A DNA stretch of 64,000 nucleotides from Mycoplasma phocimorsus (GCF_030077875.1 NZ_JASEJT010000010.1:89450-153449), one strand, 5' to 3'. Shown: positions 53,080-64,000, counted from the stretch's first letter. Numbers and translations are program-made. The notes: generated from the letters alone by a model not told the origin.

Positions 53080-54420
53080 TTATAAATATTTGTAAATATC
53101 TTTAATACTAATACGTTTTTGTTCCATAGTATCACGATCACGCAATGTTACACTTTCATCATTAGAATCATAATCATAAGTAATACAAATTGGTGTACCA
53201 ATCATATCTTGTCTACGATATCTTTTGCCAATAGATCCTGATTCATCAAAAATTGTTGGTATGCCTTTTGAAGAAAGTTCTTCATAAATTTTATAAGCAC
53301 TTTCAGATTGTTTTTTTGTAAGTGGCAAAATAGCAACTTTATAAGGAGCAATTTTTTTATCAAATTTAAGAATTATTCTATCTCCTTCTGTTTCAAATGC
53401 ATCGCAAATAATTGCAAGCATTAAACGATCAAGACCAATTGAAGGTTCAATTACATGAGGAAAAATTTTTTGATTTTCATCATTTAAATAAAATAAATTC
53501 TCTCCAGTAGCTTTTGAATGAGATGTTAAATCAAAATTTGTGCGATTGGCAATTCCCATAAGTTCGCCTCAACCAAAAGGAAAATTAAATTCTATATCAG
53601 TTGTTGCTGAAGAATAATGTGCCAACTCTTCTTTTCCATGAATTCTAGTTTTAATTGAAGATTCTTTTATTCCCAACTCAGTTAAAAATTCTCATGATTT
53701 TTTGATATATTTATTAAAAATTGCATTAGCATTTTTTTCTTCACAAAATATTTCAAGTTCTAATTGTTCAAATTCTCTTGTTCTAAAAATAAAATTACCC
53801 GGTGTCACTTCATTTCTAAAAGATTTTCCTTTTTGAGCAATCCCCATTGGTAATTTGGCTCTAGTTGCTCTTTGCATATTTTTGAAATTAATAAAAATAC
53901 CTTGTGCAGTTTCCGGTCTAAGATAAATAGTTGACTTACTTCCCTCAACTACTCCTTGTGCGGTTTCAAACATCAAATTAAATTTTCTAATTGGAAGTCA
54001 TTCACATTTTGAATTTTCATGTACTTTAATGTTTTTTATAATTCAATTGTACATATCAGCATCATTCATTGCTTCAACATTAATTTCTTTATTATATTCT
54101 TCAATCAACTTATCTGCGCGATATCTTTTATTATTAATTTTGTTTTCAATAAGTGGATCGCTAAAATTATCTAAATGTCCTGAAGTTTTTCAAACATTAG
54201 GATGCATTAAAATCTTTGTATCAATTAAAAAATTATTTTTTTCTTTCAAAACGTATCTGTTTTTTCAATAATTATAAATATTTTCTTTAAGTATTACACC
54301 AAGATGTCCATAATCTCAAGTGTTTGAAAGACCACCATAAATTTCAGACCCTTGAAAGACAAAACCCATTTGTTTTAAATGGGCAATAATTTCATTCATA
54401 TTTTTACTTTGATTATCCAT
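53080..54420 (-). CDS. glyS: Glycyl-tRNA synthetase (single-chain class II)
   Basis: This 446-residue dimeric synthetase starts [20 protein letters not shown] with [20 protein letters not shown]. The class II core has motif 2 [20 protein letters not shown] and motif 3 with [13 protein letters not shown], and the C-terminal anticodon domain has [11 protein letters not shown]. It charges tRNA-Gly. Several UGA codons encode Trp. It is first in the operon with dnaG, rpoD and the Nif3-like gene. A GAGGAA ribosome binding site precedes the ATG. The 69-nt gap to tsaC holds divergent promoters. Confidence 0.96.
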
Positions 54421-54475
54421 AAAAATTCCTCTAATTTAAAAATAATTATTTACATTATATATTATTATAAAATAA

Positions 54476-54481
54476 TATAAT
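54476..54481 (+). promoter_or_regulatory. -10 box of tsaC, 8 nt before the start codon
   Basis: TATAAT is followed by TAATTATT and the ATG at 54490. There is no ribosome binding site. The same arrangement is seen at apt. Confidence 0.55.
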
Positions 54482-54489
54482 TAATTATT

Positions 54490-54954
54490 ATGATAAACTG
54501 GGAAAAACTTTGACTAGTAGAAACTGATACTGTGTGTGGAATTGGATGTTTTTTTAATGATTGTAATCTTGATGATTTATATGCAGCAAAAAACAGAAAT
54601 AAAGAAAAAAAAATTATGATTTTAGTAGGAAGTATTCAACAAGCTGAAAGCTTTAAACAATGAAATAAACAAGCAAGTAAATGGGCAAAAATTAATTGAC
54701 CAGGAGCACATAGTATTATTGTAAATAATCAAGGTTTTAGAATGCCAAATAGTGAAAAATTATGTAATTTTTTACTTAAAAATGGTCCTATGTATCTTAC
54801 TTCAGCCAATATAAGTGGCGAGCCAACTTTAAGTTTAAAACAAGCAAAAAAAGTTTTTAAAAATATTAGTAATTTTGTCAAAATTGAGCCTGAAAATATT
54901 ACAAATAATCCTAGTTCCATATATGATTTAAATAAAAAAATATTTTATAGATAA
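54490..54954 (+). CDS. tsaC: Threonylcarbamoyl-AMP synthase (Sua5/YrdC/YwlC family)
   Basis: This short 154-residue version of the enzyme makes threonylcarbamoyl-AMP from threonine, bicarbonate and ATP for the t6A modification of ANN-decoding tRNAs. The motifs are in order: LVETDTVCGIGCFF (family PTDTVYGLG), KNRNKEKKIMILVG (family KxRxxxKPL), WPGAHSIIV, FRMPNSEKL and YLTSANISGEPTL. Other bacterial TsaC proteins are about 190 residues; the trimmed C-terminus is in line with mycoplasma orthologs. The first residues MINWEKLWL need UGA as Trp. It is divergent from glyS and apparently leaderless. Confidence 0.88.
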
Positions 54955-55154
54955 TTTCAAATATTAGTATCTAAAAAATATATTTTTTTAATATAAAATA
55001 ATATTTCCATATTTTTCCACATAAATACATTTTTTCGTTTTCGTATCATTAGCTTACTTATAATTAAACTGTTATATATTAAATCATTAACTCAATTCAT
55101 AATTTGACTAATGTATTTTATATAACATTTTTTAAAATAACATGAGGAGTTAAA

Positions 55155-56918
55155 ATGACAAAAAGCAAAAAGATATTACTAAAACTTGCGGGATTTGCAT
55201 CACTTGGAGCAATTTCTGCAATTGCAGTAAGTTGTGGAAACAAAACTGTAAAACCTCAAGAAAACGTTTCACTAGACTTTAATGGCAAAGTAAAAATTGC
55301 TATTGAAGAAGCATGAGAAAAGATTATTACAAATGCACTAGGAAAATTAACACCTGAAGAACAATCAAAAATTGAAATTGTTAAACTAGAAAATGGTACA
55401 GCTGGATCATACATTGAAAATAACATTGTGAAAGATCCTGCTGAAGCAGCTGATATTTTTCCTACAGCATTAGATAAATTTGATAGCTTAGTATCAAAAG
55501 GTTCATTATTTGAAATTAAAAAAGAAGATTTAGAACAATATGGCGAAAATAGTGAATTAGTAGAAATTAATGGAAAATACTGAGGATATCCATTAAATGT
55601 TGAATCAATTTTTACAATTTATAATATAGAAAAATTTCCAAATGGTATTGAGTCAATTGATCAAATTTTAACAACAGATCCAACTCAAACTAAATTTGCT
55701 GCACAATTTAATAATATGTGACATGGATCAATCTTCCCTAATACATTATTCTCAATGACAGATAAAGATGTTGCAAAACAATGAGTGGGAAGTAAATTAT
55801 CTAAAGCATCACCAATGTTAAAAAATCCAGAGTTTAAAAAACTAATGGAAGAGCTATACAATTATAATGTTTCACTTAAAAAATCAGGTGGGGCATTACA
55901 AAGAATTGCTACAAACAACAATAGAGATGAAGCTATTAGACAAGGAATTGCTGATGGGTCAATTCAAGGAATAATTGATGGACCATGAATTGTTCAAGAA
56001 GTTATTTCACGTATTATGAAAACTTTTGATGCTGATAAACCTAAAGCAGTTGAAATGCTTAAAAAACTTAGAGCCGCAAAATTACCTACATATAAAAATC
56101 AACAATTAAGACACTTTAAGGGTGGATGAGCTTTTTCAATTAACAAAGCCGCTTTATTAAAAGGTAATGATATTAAAAGAGCTTCTAACAAATCAAGATT
56201 AGCTAATAAATTTGCTTCATTATTAACAAGTGCAGAGTTTGCATCAGATTGATTTGCACAAGGCGGAAAAATTTCAGGAGCTAAAGATGCTCAACCTAAA
56301 GTAGCTGCTGAAGATATGAAATTACAAATCCCTGGTGATGCTAAAAATACATTACATGATATGAAAGAATGAATTAAAGTTCCAGGATTTAAAGAGGCTG
56401 TTGAATCATTCTTTTCAGGAACATTATCAGCTGTAGGTAAACAAGCAGGATACAATGTTAAACAACCTACATGGCCTGGCGGAGGTTTCTGAGATGCATG
56501 AGATAAAAATGGATTTTCATCAGAATTTAAAGATTTTAATCAATTTTGAGCAAAATTTGCTGAAGAAATTAATTTAGCTTACATTGATAAAAAAGAAGAA
56601 GAGAAAAAACCTGAAGCTGAAGTTAAACCAGAAATGAAACCAGAAGCTAAAATGGATGAGAAAAAATCAGAAGAGAAAAAACCTGAAGCTGAAATAAAAC
56701 CAGAAGCTAAAATGGATGAGAAAAAACCTGAAGCTGAAGTTAAACCTGAAATGAAACCAGAAGAGAAAAAATCTGAAGCTGAAGTTAAGCCGGAAATAAA
56801 ACCAGAAGCTAAAATGGACGAGAAAAAACCAGAAATTAAACCAGAAGAAAAAAAGCCTGAAGCTAAAATGGACGAGAAAAAACCAGAAATGGAAAAAGCT
56901 ACTGAAGTTAAAGCTTAA
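55155..56918 (+). CDS. malE: Maltodextrin-binding lipoprotein of an ABC transporter, with charged repeat tail
   Basis: This 587-residue lipoprotein (Cys27, AIAVSC) has the fold signs of extracellular sugar-binding proteins (YWGYPLNVESIFTIYN, IIDGPWIV, RHFKGGWAFSINK). Residues of about 480-587 form a low-complexity tail of PEAKMDEKK, PEAEVKPEMK and PEEKK units rich in Glu, Lys and Pro. The tail is probably extended; such tails are often variable or immunodominant in mycoplasma surface proteins. It is first in an operon with two small genes, two permeases and the ATPase. A GAGGAG ribosome binding site is present. The ligand is inferred from the MalF/MalG/MalK-like partners and the glucan enzymes elsewhere in the window. 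Confidence 0.85.
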
Positions 56919-56943
56919 TCAGAAGCAAAAATTAATATAAATT

Positions 56944-57543
56944 ATGAATAATCAGACTAAAATTGAAGTTAAAAAATGATTATTCTTTACAATAATTGCA
57001 TTAATCTCGTTGATTGTTATTCTTACGACATTTAATGCAATTATTTTTTTAATAAATAATAGTTATAATAAAAAATATCTAGATTCTTATATGCAGCAAT
57101 ATTGAGTAAGTTATTTTGCTGCTAACAATATAGAAGAAAAAATCCTTAAACAATATGGAGAAAACTTTAATAGTCAATTTCAAAATATGAAAGACTTATT
57201 CCAATTTAAAGATTTAATTGAAAGATTAAAAGCTAGTGCATTATCTGATTTAAGAGTTAAAACAATAACTCAATTAGGTATGTCAATGATGATTTGAATT
57301 TCAATATCTGGATATTTATATTATGGATTTGTAAAAGCTGGTATTGGTTATGTATTTACAACATTTATGACAGTAATATTCATATTACAGTTAGTTGGAA
57401 CATGAGTAATTGGTAATCCATCATTAGCAACACAAATTATTACTACTATAGTAACTATATTATTATTAGGAATAACATTTTATATTTATTTATTATTGAA
57501 TCAAAACAAATTTTACCAAAAAAATAAAACAAGGTGAGTGTAA
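56944..57543 (+). CDS. Small multi-span membrane protein of the maltodextrin operon
   Basis: This 199-residue protein has one N-terminal span (WLFFTIIALISLIVILTTF), a hydrophilic region of about 80 residues (EEKILKQYGENFNSQFQNMK) and three C-terminal spans (MSMMIWISISGYLYYGFV, then GYVFTTFMTVIFILQLVG, then IITTIVTILLLGITFYIYLL). I do not recognise the family. Its stop (TAA) overlaps the next start in TAATG, so it is cotranslated with the following gene. Its place between the binding protein and the permeases suggests a subunit or assembly factor of the transporter; that is inference from context. Confidence 0.75.
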
Positions 57544-58007
57544 TGGCAACAAAATTAATTCTTTATTGTCATAAACATGACAAAAATTTTACTTTAATTA
57601 GTGGAATTACACTTAGAAGCTTTTATCTTCATAAATATCTTCAACTTTTAATGAATAAAGATATTAAACTTTTAGAAGAAAAATGGGATTTATCTCAAGA
57701 AGAATCAAAATTTTTAGCAGCATGAAAAGCCGAACTAAATAGCGAAGAAAAAAATCTAATAAAAAATGCTATAAAAGAAAATAAAAAAATAACAAAAGCA
57801 AATTTCTTTTTTAATCCATTTTCTAATGGGAAAGAAATTGTAAATATGGGAATGTTGGAATTTGAATATGATGGCTTTTCATATAAAAGAAAATATAATA
57901 ATTTAAAAAATATTACTTTCATTCAAAAAGAAAACGGCATTTTAATTAAATGTCCAATTGATGAAAATGAATTTTTAGATGTATTACAACAGGAGGAGGT
58001 GATTTAA
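57543..58007 (+). CDS. Small cytoplasmic protein of the maltodextrin operon, unknown
   Basis: This 154-residue soluble protein starts MATKLILYCHKHDKNFTLIS (ATG at 57543, within TAATG of the previous stop). It is mixed alpha/beta with EEKWDLSQEESKFLAAWKAE, a Lys-rich helix, and a C-terminal part NFFFNPFSNGKEIV...FEYDGFSYKRKYNN. The end overlaps the permease start (TAATG at 58005). CxxH near the start is a possible metal site but is isolated. No family is recognised. The tight coupling on both sides implies matched expression with the transporter. Confidence 0.7.
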
Positions 58008-60952
58008 TGAGTTTGATTTCTGTATTACAACAAAATGATAATAAAACTACTAAGGCTGTTAAAGATATAAAAATAAAAGAAAAGATAATTTCTTTAACAA
58101 ATCATTATAAATCTGTTAAAAAAAGAATTAAAACTGATTTAAAAGAAAAAAATAGAATAGCTTCAACAGAATATAAAAATGAAATTTTGGTTTTAAAATC
58201 ATTAAAAAGACTTTATTGAAATGAAGTTAAAAAACAAAAAGCTAAGCTTGAATATAAAATAGCTCAAGAAAAAGCTTTAGTAAAAATTATTGATGGCAAA
58301 AATGTTGAATTAGAGCTTAAAAATGCAATTGAAAAAAATCAACTAGAAACATTAATATTTTCTCAATCAAATGAACAAGAGAATATTAATTCCTTAAAAG
58401 AATTAAGCTCAAAAGCACTTTTAAATACTCAAAATAAAGATCGTATTAAAAAATACAAACAAGAATTTCAAATGGAAATAAAAAATTTAAAAGAAAAGTA
58501 TTTTTATGCGGAAGAATCAAGAAAAAATAAAACCATTAAATTAATCAAAAAATTAAAAGAAAAATTAAATTTAGAATTAAAACAAATTAAAAAAGAAAAT
58601 AAATTATCATTAATAGAAAATGAAACAAAATATAAAAATGCTATTTTAAATGCAAAAAAAGATTACATATCAGCACTTCATTTTATTAGAAATAATGATA
58701 TTTATTTAAATTCTTATGGTGATCCTGTTTCAGAAATTTTGGGTTTAAAAGAAATAATATCTTTAGTCAAATCTAAAAAATTTAACGATATTTTAAATAT
58801 ATCTGAAATAAAAAATACTAAAAGAAATGCAATAGTTAAAAAATTTAATATAACAAAAAGTCAAATTAATAATATTGTTGAAAGATTTCAAGTAAATGAA
58901 GAAAAATATACTAATGACTTAATATTGGCTCATAATTCTTTCTTTATTTATAAAAAAATACTAATTGAAAATTTAACAGAAGAGCGTATTATACTTTTAT
59001 TAAATGATCTAAAAAAAGCTAATTCACAATTTATATCATTAAATAACTTTAGTGGATTAGATTCAATTAAAACTCAGTATGAAAATGGTGATTTTGATAT
59101 TGAATTTATTGAAATTACAACAAAAAATAAAAAATTCTTTAAAGAATTAAAATCAGCTGCTTTAAAAATTAAAAAATGTATTAAAACAATTAATTTTACC
59201 CAAGCAGAAAAATTAATTGAGTTAACTCTTAATTATGATACTTATTTAGAAAAAGCAAAAATTATGGATCGTTTTGCTCAAAATAGAGAAATAATTAAAT
59301 CAAAACTTGAATCAAAAGTACCTAATAAAGATAAAATTAAAAATCAGCAACACATACTTTTAAATGATTATCGTGAAAAAGTATTATGAGTTAAAAACTC
59401 TGATTGAACAAAAGAAGCTAAAAAAAATAAATTAGAAGAACTAAAATTCAAATTTAAAACATCATTTAGAGCTGTAATTTTAAATGATGAATACTATTCA
59501 CTTAAAGATCGTTTAAGATTTTCTTATTTAGAAGAAAAAAGAGAATTAGACAAAGTCCAAAAAATTAATGAAACAACTATAGATGACGAAATTAAGAAAA
59601 TTCCAACTAAAGCTAAAAAGGGGAGTGCTTCTTTAGCAACTATTGCAAGTTTCTTATTTCCTGGGATAGGACAAATAATAAATAAAGAATGATTAAAAGG
59701 TGGAATTTTCTTAATAATTTCATTAATTCTTTACATAATTTTAGTGCCATATATTTTTGGTGCTTACCCTCTTCCTCAAACTGTAGAAATTTCTGGAGTA
59801 TTAAATGGTATCTTCGGATTTTGAAATTTATCGCCTTCTATTGATATTGGTGGTGGTTTTGGTATTAACTATCACGATCCAAGAATTAGAATTATTGAGG
59901 GCATTATTTCAATTATATTTATTGTATTTTGAATTCTAATTGCTATTAGTGCTAGTGCAGATGCATATAGAAGTGGTAAGCTCAGAGAATTAGGATATAG
60001 ACAAAAAAATAATAGAGATACTATTAAATTCTTAAAAGGACAAGGGTTGCCTTTACTATTTTCATTACCAGCATTTATTATGATTATGTTTATTGTTATT
60101 CTTCCATTAATAGCAACAATCTTAATTGCATTTACAAATTATGGAGCTAAAGGTCACCAACCTCCATCAAATCCACTTAATTGAATAGGTTTTGATAACT
60201 TTAAGGATTTATTTACAGGTTCATCAGGTAGATCATTTAGTTATGTAACTTCATGAACTTTAATATGAACATTTTCAGTAACAATTATTACTATTGTTGT
60301 AGGAACATTATTAGCTCTTATTGTTGATAACCCAAGAATGAAAGCTAAAAAACTTTGATCATTAATATTTATCTTACCTTGAAGTGTTCCAGCTTTTGCT
60401 ACAATTTTATTTTTTAAAGCAGCATTTGTTGGTGCTGGTACACAAACATACTATAATGAATTTTTTCATTCAAATGTAGCTTTTGCTTCTAACTATCATA
60501 TTATGAGAATTCTTTTAATTTCAATTCAAGTATGATTAGGTCATTCATATGTTTTCTTATTAGTTAGTGGTATTAAAAAGGGGATTCCTGAAGATCTTTA
60601 TGAAGCTTCTTCAATTGATGGATCTTCACAACAACAAAAATTTTCAAAAATTACAGCACCACTTATTCTTCAACAAATTGCTCCATTATTAATTGGACAA
60701 TTCTTATTTAACTTTAATAACTTTGGATTAATCTTCATGTTTTCAGGTGGAGATCCACAGCCAAGTGAATTTATTGGAGAAGGTTCACCAGGAGCAACAG
60801 ATATTATTATTTCATTAATATTTAAAATAACAACAGCAGAAAACGCGAAAATTGGTTTAGCTTCAGCATTTACAATGATTATGTCAGTATTTATTGTTGG
60901 ATTAAGTTTAATTATGTTCTTAAGAACAAAAGCATTTAAGAAAGAGGAATAA
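58007..60952 (+). CDS. malF: Maltodextrin ABC permease MalF-type with about 535-residue coiled-coil extension
   Basis: In this 981-residue protein the C-terminal 440 residues are a MalF-type permease. It begins with the short hairpin SFLFPGIGQIINKEWLKGG common in Gram-positive MalF relatives, and has further spans and the ATPase-contact EAA loop DLYEASSIDGSSQQQKFSKI (from about 862). The first 535 or so residues are soluble, very Lys/Glu-rich and mostly coiled coil (KLKEKLNLELKQIKKENK, AEKLIELTLNYDTYLEKAK). The frame is continuous with UGA as Trp and no start codon near 59600 is needed, so I take the long form as real. Ordinary MalF proteins are 290-520 residues. It would form the transmembrane channel with MalG. 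Confidence 0.9.
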
Positions 60953-60953
60953 T

Positions 60954-62660
60954 ATGGAAAGTAAAATGACTAAAAATAATAAATTATCTTTTTTATCTCG
61001 TTTAATAAGAAAACTTAATCCTCTTGCCAATTCATATGCTAAAGCTTACCAAATAAAATTAAAAAATAAATATCAAGAATATATTAATAACTTTTTAGAA
61101 AATCAAGAACATAATAAAGTAATTTCAAGAAATGATTTAAGAGCAATTAAAGTATTTAATGCTAAAAATGATACTAAAAATGCTTTAAGTATTTATACAC
61201 AAGAAATATTAGCTACCAATAGTAATAATGAACCTATCATTCTAATGGTAAAACTTTTATCCTTATACTCAAGCTATTTACCGCTTTCTTCAAATGCTCG
61301 CTATAAAACACTTAAATTAAATAATATATTTGAAAAATTAATTTTGGCCCATGTTTCAACAATGTCAAATGAATGACAGGAAGATATAAAAAAATTAATT
61401 GAAACAAAAAAAGAATTAATGTTACAAAAACAAAATGTAGTTGATTTTGAAGTAGATGTTCAAAGAAATTTTTACTGAAATTTAACACAAAAAGTAGTTG
61501 ACATAATTCAAAAACATGTAGAACAAATTGTCAAAATTCCTCATAATATTTACTGACTAATTGCGAAATCACAAATTTTATTAAATGAATCTTTATTTTA
61601 TTTAAAACAAAAAAATCAGTATTCATTAGCAAAAATTATTGATTATGAACATGTAAGTTTTATTAATGCAAATACATATCTTGAATTAAAAGAAACTATT
61701 ATTAATTCTCCAATAATAAATTGTGATAGTTATTTAACTCACTTAAGTGAAACAAGTAAATACATAAGATTATCTGACTTGCCACCAATTACATTATTTG
61801 ACATAATTAAATTAGTTATCTCATATGCACTTTTAATTATGTGATCGGTAATAATTATTACGCCATTAGTGCAAATGATTATTAAATCATTTGATAGTAA
61901 TTCTATTCAATACTTGACAGCGGTACCTAATAATGGATTAAATAATCCATGATATTTCCATTATGAAAATTTATTTATAGGTACACAATTTAGATATTGA
62001 CTAACTAATTCAATAATAATTGCTACTTCTACAATGACTCTTACTGTTGGATTTACATTATTACTTGCTTATGCATTTAGTAGGTTTAGATTTCCAGGAA
62101 GAAAAAAATCTATTATGGCAATAATGATTATTCAAATGGTACCATCAGTAGCAGCGCTTGCAGCTATCTTAGTGCTTTGAAAAATCTTTGTTCAAGTATC
62201 ACCATCATCATCTAACAAACAAATATTATCAATTATTTTCTTAACGATAATTTATACAGGCAGCGGGTTAACTGGTAATACATTTATATTAAAAGGTTAT
62301 ATTGATTCAATTCCTGTTGACCTTGATGAAGCAGCAAAAATTGATGGCGCTTCAACTATTAAAGTATTTACAACGGTTATAATACCACTTGCAAAACCAA
62401 TGATTGCAATTGTAGCATTATGATCATTTATTGGTCCATTTGGAGACATTATCTTACCTAAATTATTATTTGGTTCAGATTCTGATGCTCTTAAACAATA
62501 TACAATGGCTGCTGGATTATTTTCTTTAATTACAGGTAGAACTGTTTTACAACATGAATTTTTAGCTGGAGCTATAATTACAGCAGTTCCTCTAACAATC
62601 TTATTTATACTAACGCAAAAATTTTTAGTATCAGGTTTAACTAAAGGAGCAGTGAAATAA
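60954..62660 (+). CDS. malG: Maltodextrin ABC permease MalG-type with about 280-residue extension
   Basis: In this 568-residue protein the permease part starts near residue 282 (TLFDIIKLVISYALLIMWSV) and has six spans, the periplasmic-loop-like LTAVPNNGLNNPWYFHYENL and the EAA loop DLDEAAKIDGASTIKVFTTV (about 455). It ends FLVSGLTKGAVK, the normal MalG terminus. The first 280 residues are soluble and helical (RLIRKLNPLANSYAKAYQIK, IKKLIETKKELMLQKQNVVD). Typical MalG is about 280-300 residues, so the length is doubled. It starts 2 nt after the malF stop and ends overlapping the malK ATG (TAATG). Confidence 0.92.
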
Positions 62661-63745
62661 TGAAAATAGAATTTAGAAATATTGCCAAAAAATATGCAGG
62701 ACGTGAAAATTACACACTTCAAGATATTAACTTTAAGATAGATGATCAAGAATTCATCGCTCTTTTAGGACCTTCTGGTTGTGGAAAATCTACGCTTTTA
62801 AGAATGTTGGCAGGATTAAACTCAATTACTAAAGGAGATTTACTATTCGATAATATTCGTGTTAATGGTCTTTCTCCCAAAGATCGTGATATTGCTATGG
62901 TTTTTCAATCATATGCTTTATATCCACATTACAATGTTTATGATAATATTGCTTTTGGCTTAAAAATCAGACATGAACCAAAAGACTTAATTGACAAAAG
63001 GGTTAATTATGTTGCTAAAACTTTAAAAATTGAAGAATATCTTTCAAATAAGCCGGGAGATATTTCTGGAGGGCAAAGACAACGTGTAGCTTTAGGTAGA
63101 GCGATAGCTAGAAAGCCTAAGCTATTCTTAATGGATGAGCCATTATCAAATTTAGATGCAAAACTACGTGAAAACATGCGTAGTGAAATTGTTAAAATTC
63201 ATAAACTACTTAAAACTACAACTGTTTATGTTACACATGATCAACTTGAAGCGATGACAATGGCTGACAGAGTTATTTTAATGAATGCTTCAGTAATTCA
63301 ACAAATTGGAAAACCAAGAGAATTATATGAAAGACCAGCCAATATTTTTGTTGCTAAATTTATTGGTACACCAACAATGAATATTTTGAAAGTTAAAAAA
63401 TCAGGCGATACACTTTCACTTGATGGTCGTTTAATAATTAAATTAAGTTTAGAACAACAAAAGTTACTTGAAAACTATGAAAATAACCAATTATATATTG
63501 GTATTCGCTCAGAAAATATTAGCCTAACTTCAAAAACTGAAGAATCAAATGTAGAAGTTGAATTAATATTACATGAAATACTAGGTAAAGAGGAGCAAGG
63601 ACAATTCATATTTGAAGTAGATAACAATATCGTCGTTACTATGGCGCCTGGTCAAGATTTAACAGTTGGAAATAAATATTTATTAAAATTTGACACCTCT
63701 AAACTCCATTTCTTTGATGCGGAAAGTGAAAAACGTATTAACTAA
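62660..63745 (+). CDS. malK: Maltodextrin ABC transporter ATPase (MalK/MsmK type)
   Basis: This 361-residue ATPase powers the transporter. It has Walker A LLGPSGCGKSTLLRM, Q-loop VFQSYALYPHYNVYDN, signature ISGGQRQRVALGRA, Walker B LFLMDEPLSNLDAKLRE and the H-loop VTHDQLEAMTMADR. The C-terminal OB domain characteristic of the MalK/UgpC/MsmK group is present (VAKFIGTPTMNIL, YIGIRSENISLTS). The start overlaps the malG stop. It is last in the operon; a terminator follows. Such ATPases can serve several sugar importers. Confidence 0.96.
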   Translation: MKIEFRNIAKKYAGRENYTLQDINFKIDDQEFIALLGPSGCGKSTLLRMLAGLNSITKGDLLFDNIRVNGLSPKDRDIAMVFQSYALYPHYNVYDNIAFGLKIRHEPKDLIDKRVNYVAKTLKIEEYLSNKPGDISGGQRQRVALGRAIARKPKLFLMDEPLSNLDAKLRENMRSEIVKIHKLLKTTTVYVTHDQLEAMTMADRVILMNASVIQQIGKPRELYERPANIFVAKFIGTPTMNILKVKKSGDTLSLDGRLIIKLSLEQQKLLENYENNQLYIGIRSENISLTSKTEESNVEVELILHEILGKEEQGQFIFEVDNNIVVTMAPGQDLTVGNKYLLKFDTSKLHFFDAESEKRIN

Positions 63746-63750
63746 TTATA

Positions 63751-63780
63751 AAAACATTGGGTATTTCCAGTGTTTTTTTA
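63751..63780 (+). terminator. Terminator of the maltodextrin operon
   Basis: The stem AAACATTGG/CCAGTGTTT with one wobble has loop GTATTT and is followed by a run of seven T in total. Confidence 0.8.
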
Positions 63781-63909
63781 TTATAAATATATTATTAACA
63801 CTTTTAAAGCAATACATATTTTTAATAATTTTGTAATCAATAAATTTAAAAATTATTAATTACTTAAATAAACTCCTGAGTTTCCAAGTTAAAGCCATAT
63901 ATTTTTAGT

Positions 63910-63936
63910 AAGGATATATAAATATATCCTTTTTTT
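63910..63936 (+). terminator. Palindromic hairpin with T-run upstream of the last start codon
   Basis: AAGGATATAT and ATATATCCTT pair perfectly across a 2-nt loop and are followed by TTTTT. With the hairpin at 63751 it gives a double stop before the promoter at 63961. Confidence 0.6.
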
Positions 63937-63960
63937 ATTTTTTAAATATACATTGTATGC

Positions 63961-63966
63961 TATAAT
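63961..63966 (+). promoter_or_regulatory. Extended -10 box before the partial gene at the window end
   Basis: TGC-TATAAT is an extended -10 box and is followed by TTAAGT and the ATG at 63973. No ribosome binding site is present. Confidence 0.45.
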
Positions 63967-63972
63967 TTAAGT

Positions 63973-64000
63973 ATGTCTAAATTTAATATATTAAACTGCA
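63973..64000 (+). CDS. Start of a gene cut by the window end (partial)
   Basis: The ATG opens a frame reading MSKFNILNC to the window edge. It sits 6 nt after an extended -10 box, like the other apparently leaderless genes here. Nothing can be said about the product, and the call is tentative. Confidence 0.4.

Overview
The window is a stretch of a mycoplasma (Mollicutes) chromosome. It is very AT-rich, and almost every long reading frame is intact only if UGA is read as tryptophan: DnaK, ParC, ParE, DnaG, GlyRS and the pullulanase all carry in-frame UGA where their families have Trp. Most surface proteins are lipoproteins with mycoplasma-type lipoboxes. A sugar-fermenting species is likely, because the window holds pyruvate kinase and a nearly complete alpha-glucan utilisation route. 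I do not assign a species.

Layout. 1-3.6 kb: an S1-domain protein overlapping a phosphoglucose-isomerase-like protein that lacks the catalytic motifs, then an opposing lipoprotein. 3.8-10.6 kb: one giant surface lipoprotein pullulanase (about 2258 residues). 10.7-17.4 kb: an accessory zone with three tandem copies of an unrecognised exported protein family with cysteine-rich tails (the third frameshifted at a G tract), a decayed IS30-type transposase and two inverted relics of an IS3-like element, ending at tRNA-Cys and tRNA-Arg. 17.7-19.5 kb: a type II restriction-modification pair with a G7 tract in the methylase. 19.7-24.2 kb: pyruvate kinase and two lipoprotein enzymes (S41-type peptidase, HAD acid phosphatase). 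24.2-28.9 kb: a minus-strand alpha-glucan operon (GH13 glucosidase, beta-phosphoglucomutase, GH65 phosphorylase). 29.1-31.6 kb: apt and dnaK (with CIRCE). 31.8-37.5 kb: three tandem paralogous lipoproteins. 37.6-46.5 kb: argS, an amino-acid permease, the RNase P RNA, a small coiled-coil lipoprotein, and parE-parC. 46.9-49.1 kb: a small accessory insert (a duplicated 3' end of the Nif3-like gene, a pseudogene, a coiled-coil gene with 99-bp repeats). 49.1-55 kb: the minus-strand operon glyS-dnaG-rpoD-Nif3-like, with tsaC divergent. 55.1-63.7 kb: a six-gene maltodextrin ABC transporter operon.

How it fits together. Surface pullulanase would debranch glycogen-like glucans, and the binding lipoprotein plus the two permeases and the ATPase would import the maltodextrins. 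GH13 glucosidase and GH65 phosphorylase would release glucose and beta-glucose-1-phosphate, beta-phosphoglucomutase would make glucose-6-phosphate, and glycolysis ends at pyruvate kinase. The glucan genes sit in three separate clusters.

The most unusual signals are: the Cys-rich tandem family with a G-tract frameshift; the isomerase-like pseudoenzyme; a set of genes with a -10 box 6-8 nt before the ATG and no ribosome binding site (candidate leaderless mRNAs); two genes with good ribosome binding sites but no ATG/GTG/TTG start; very long cytoplasmic extensions on both maltodextrin permeases; and a G7 tract in the methylase of a translationally linked restriction-modification pair.
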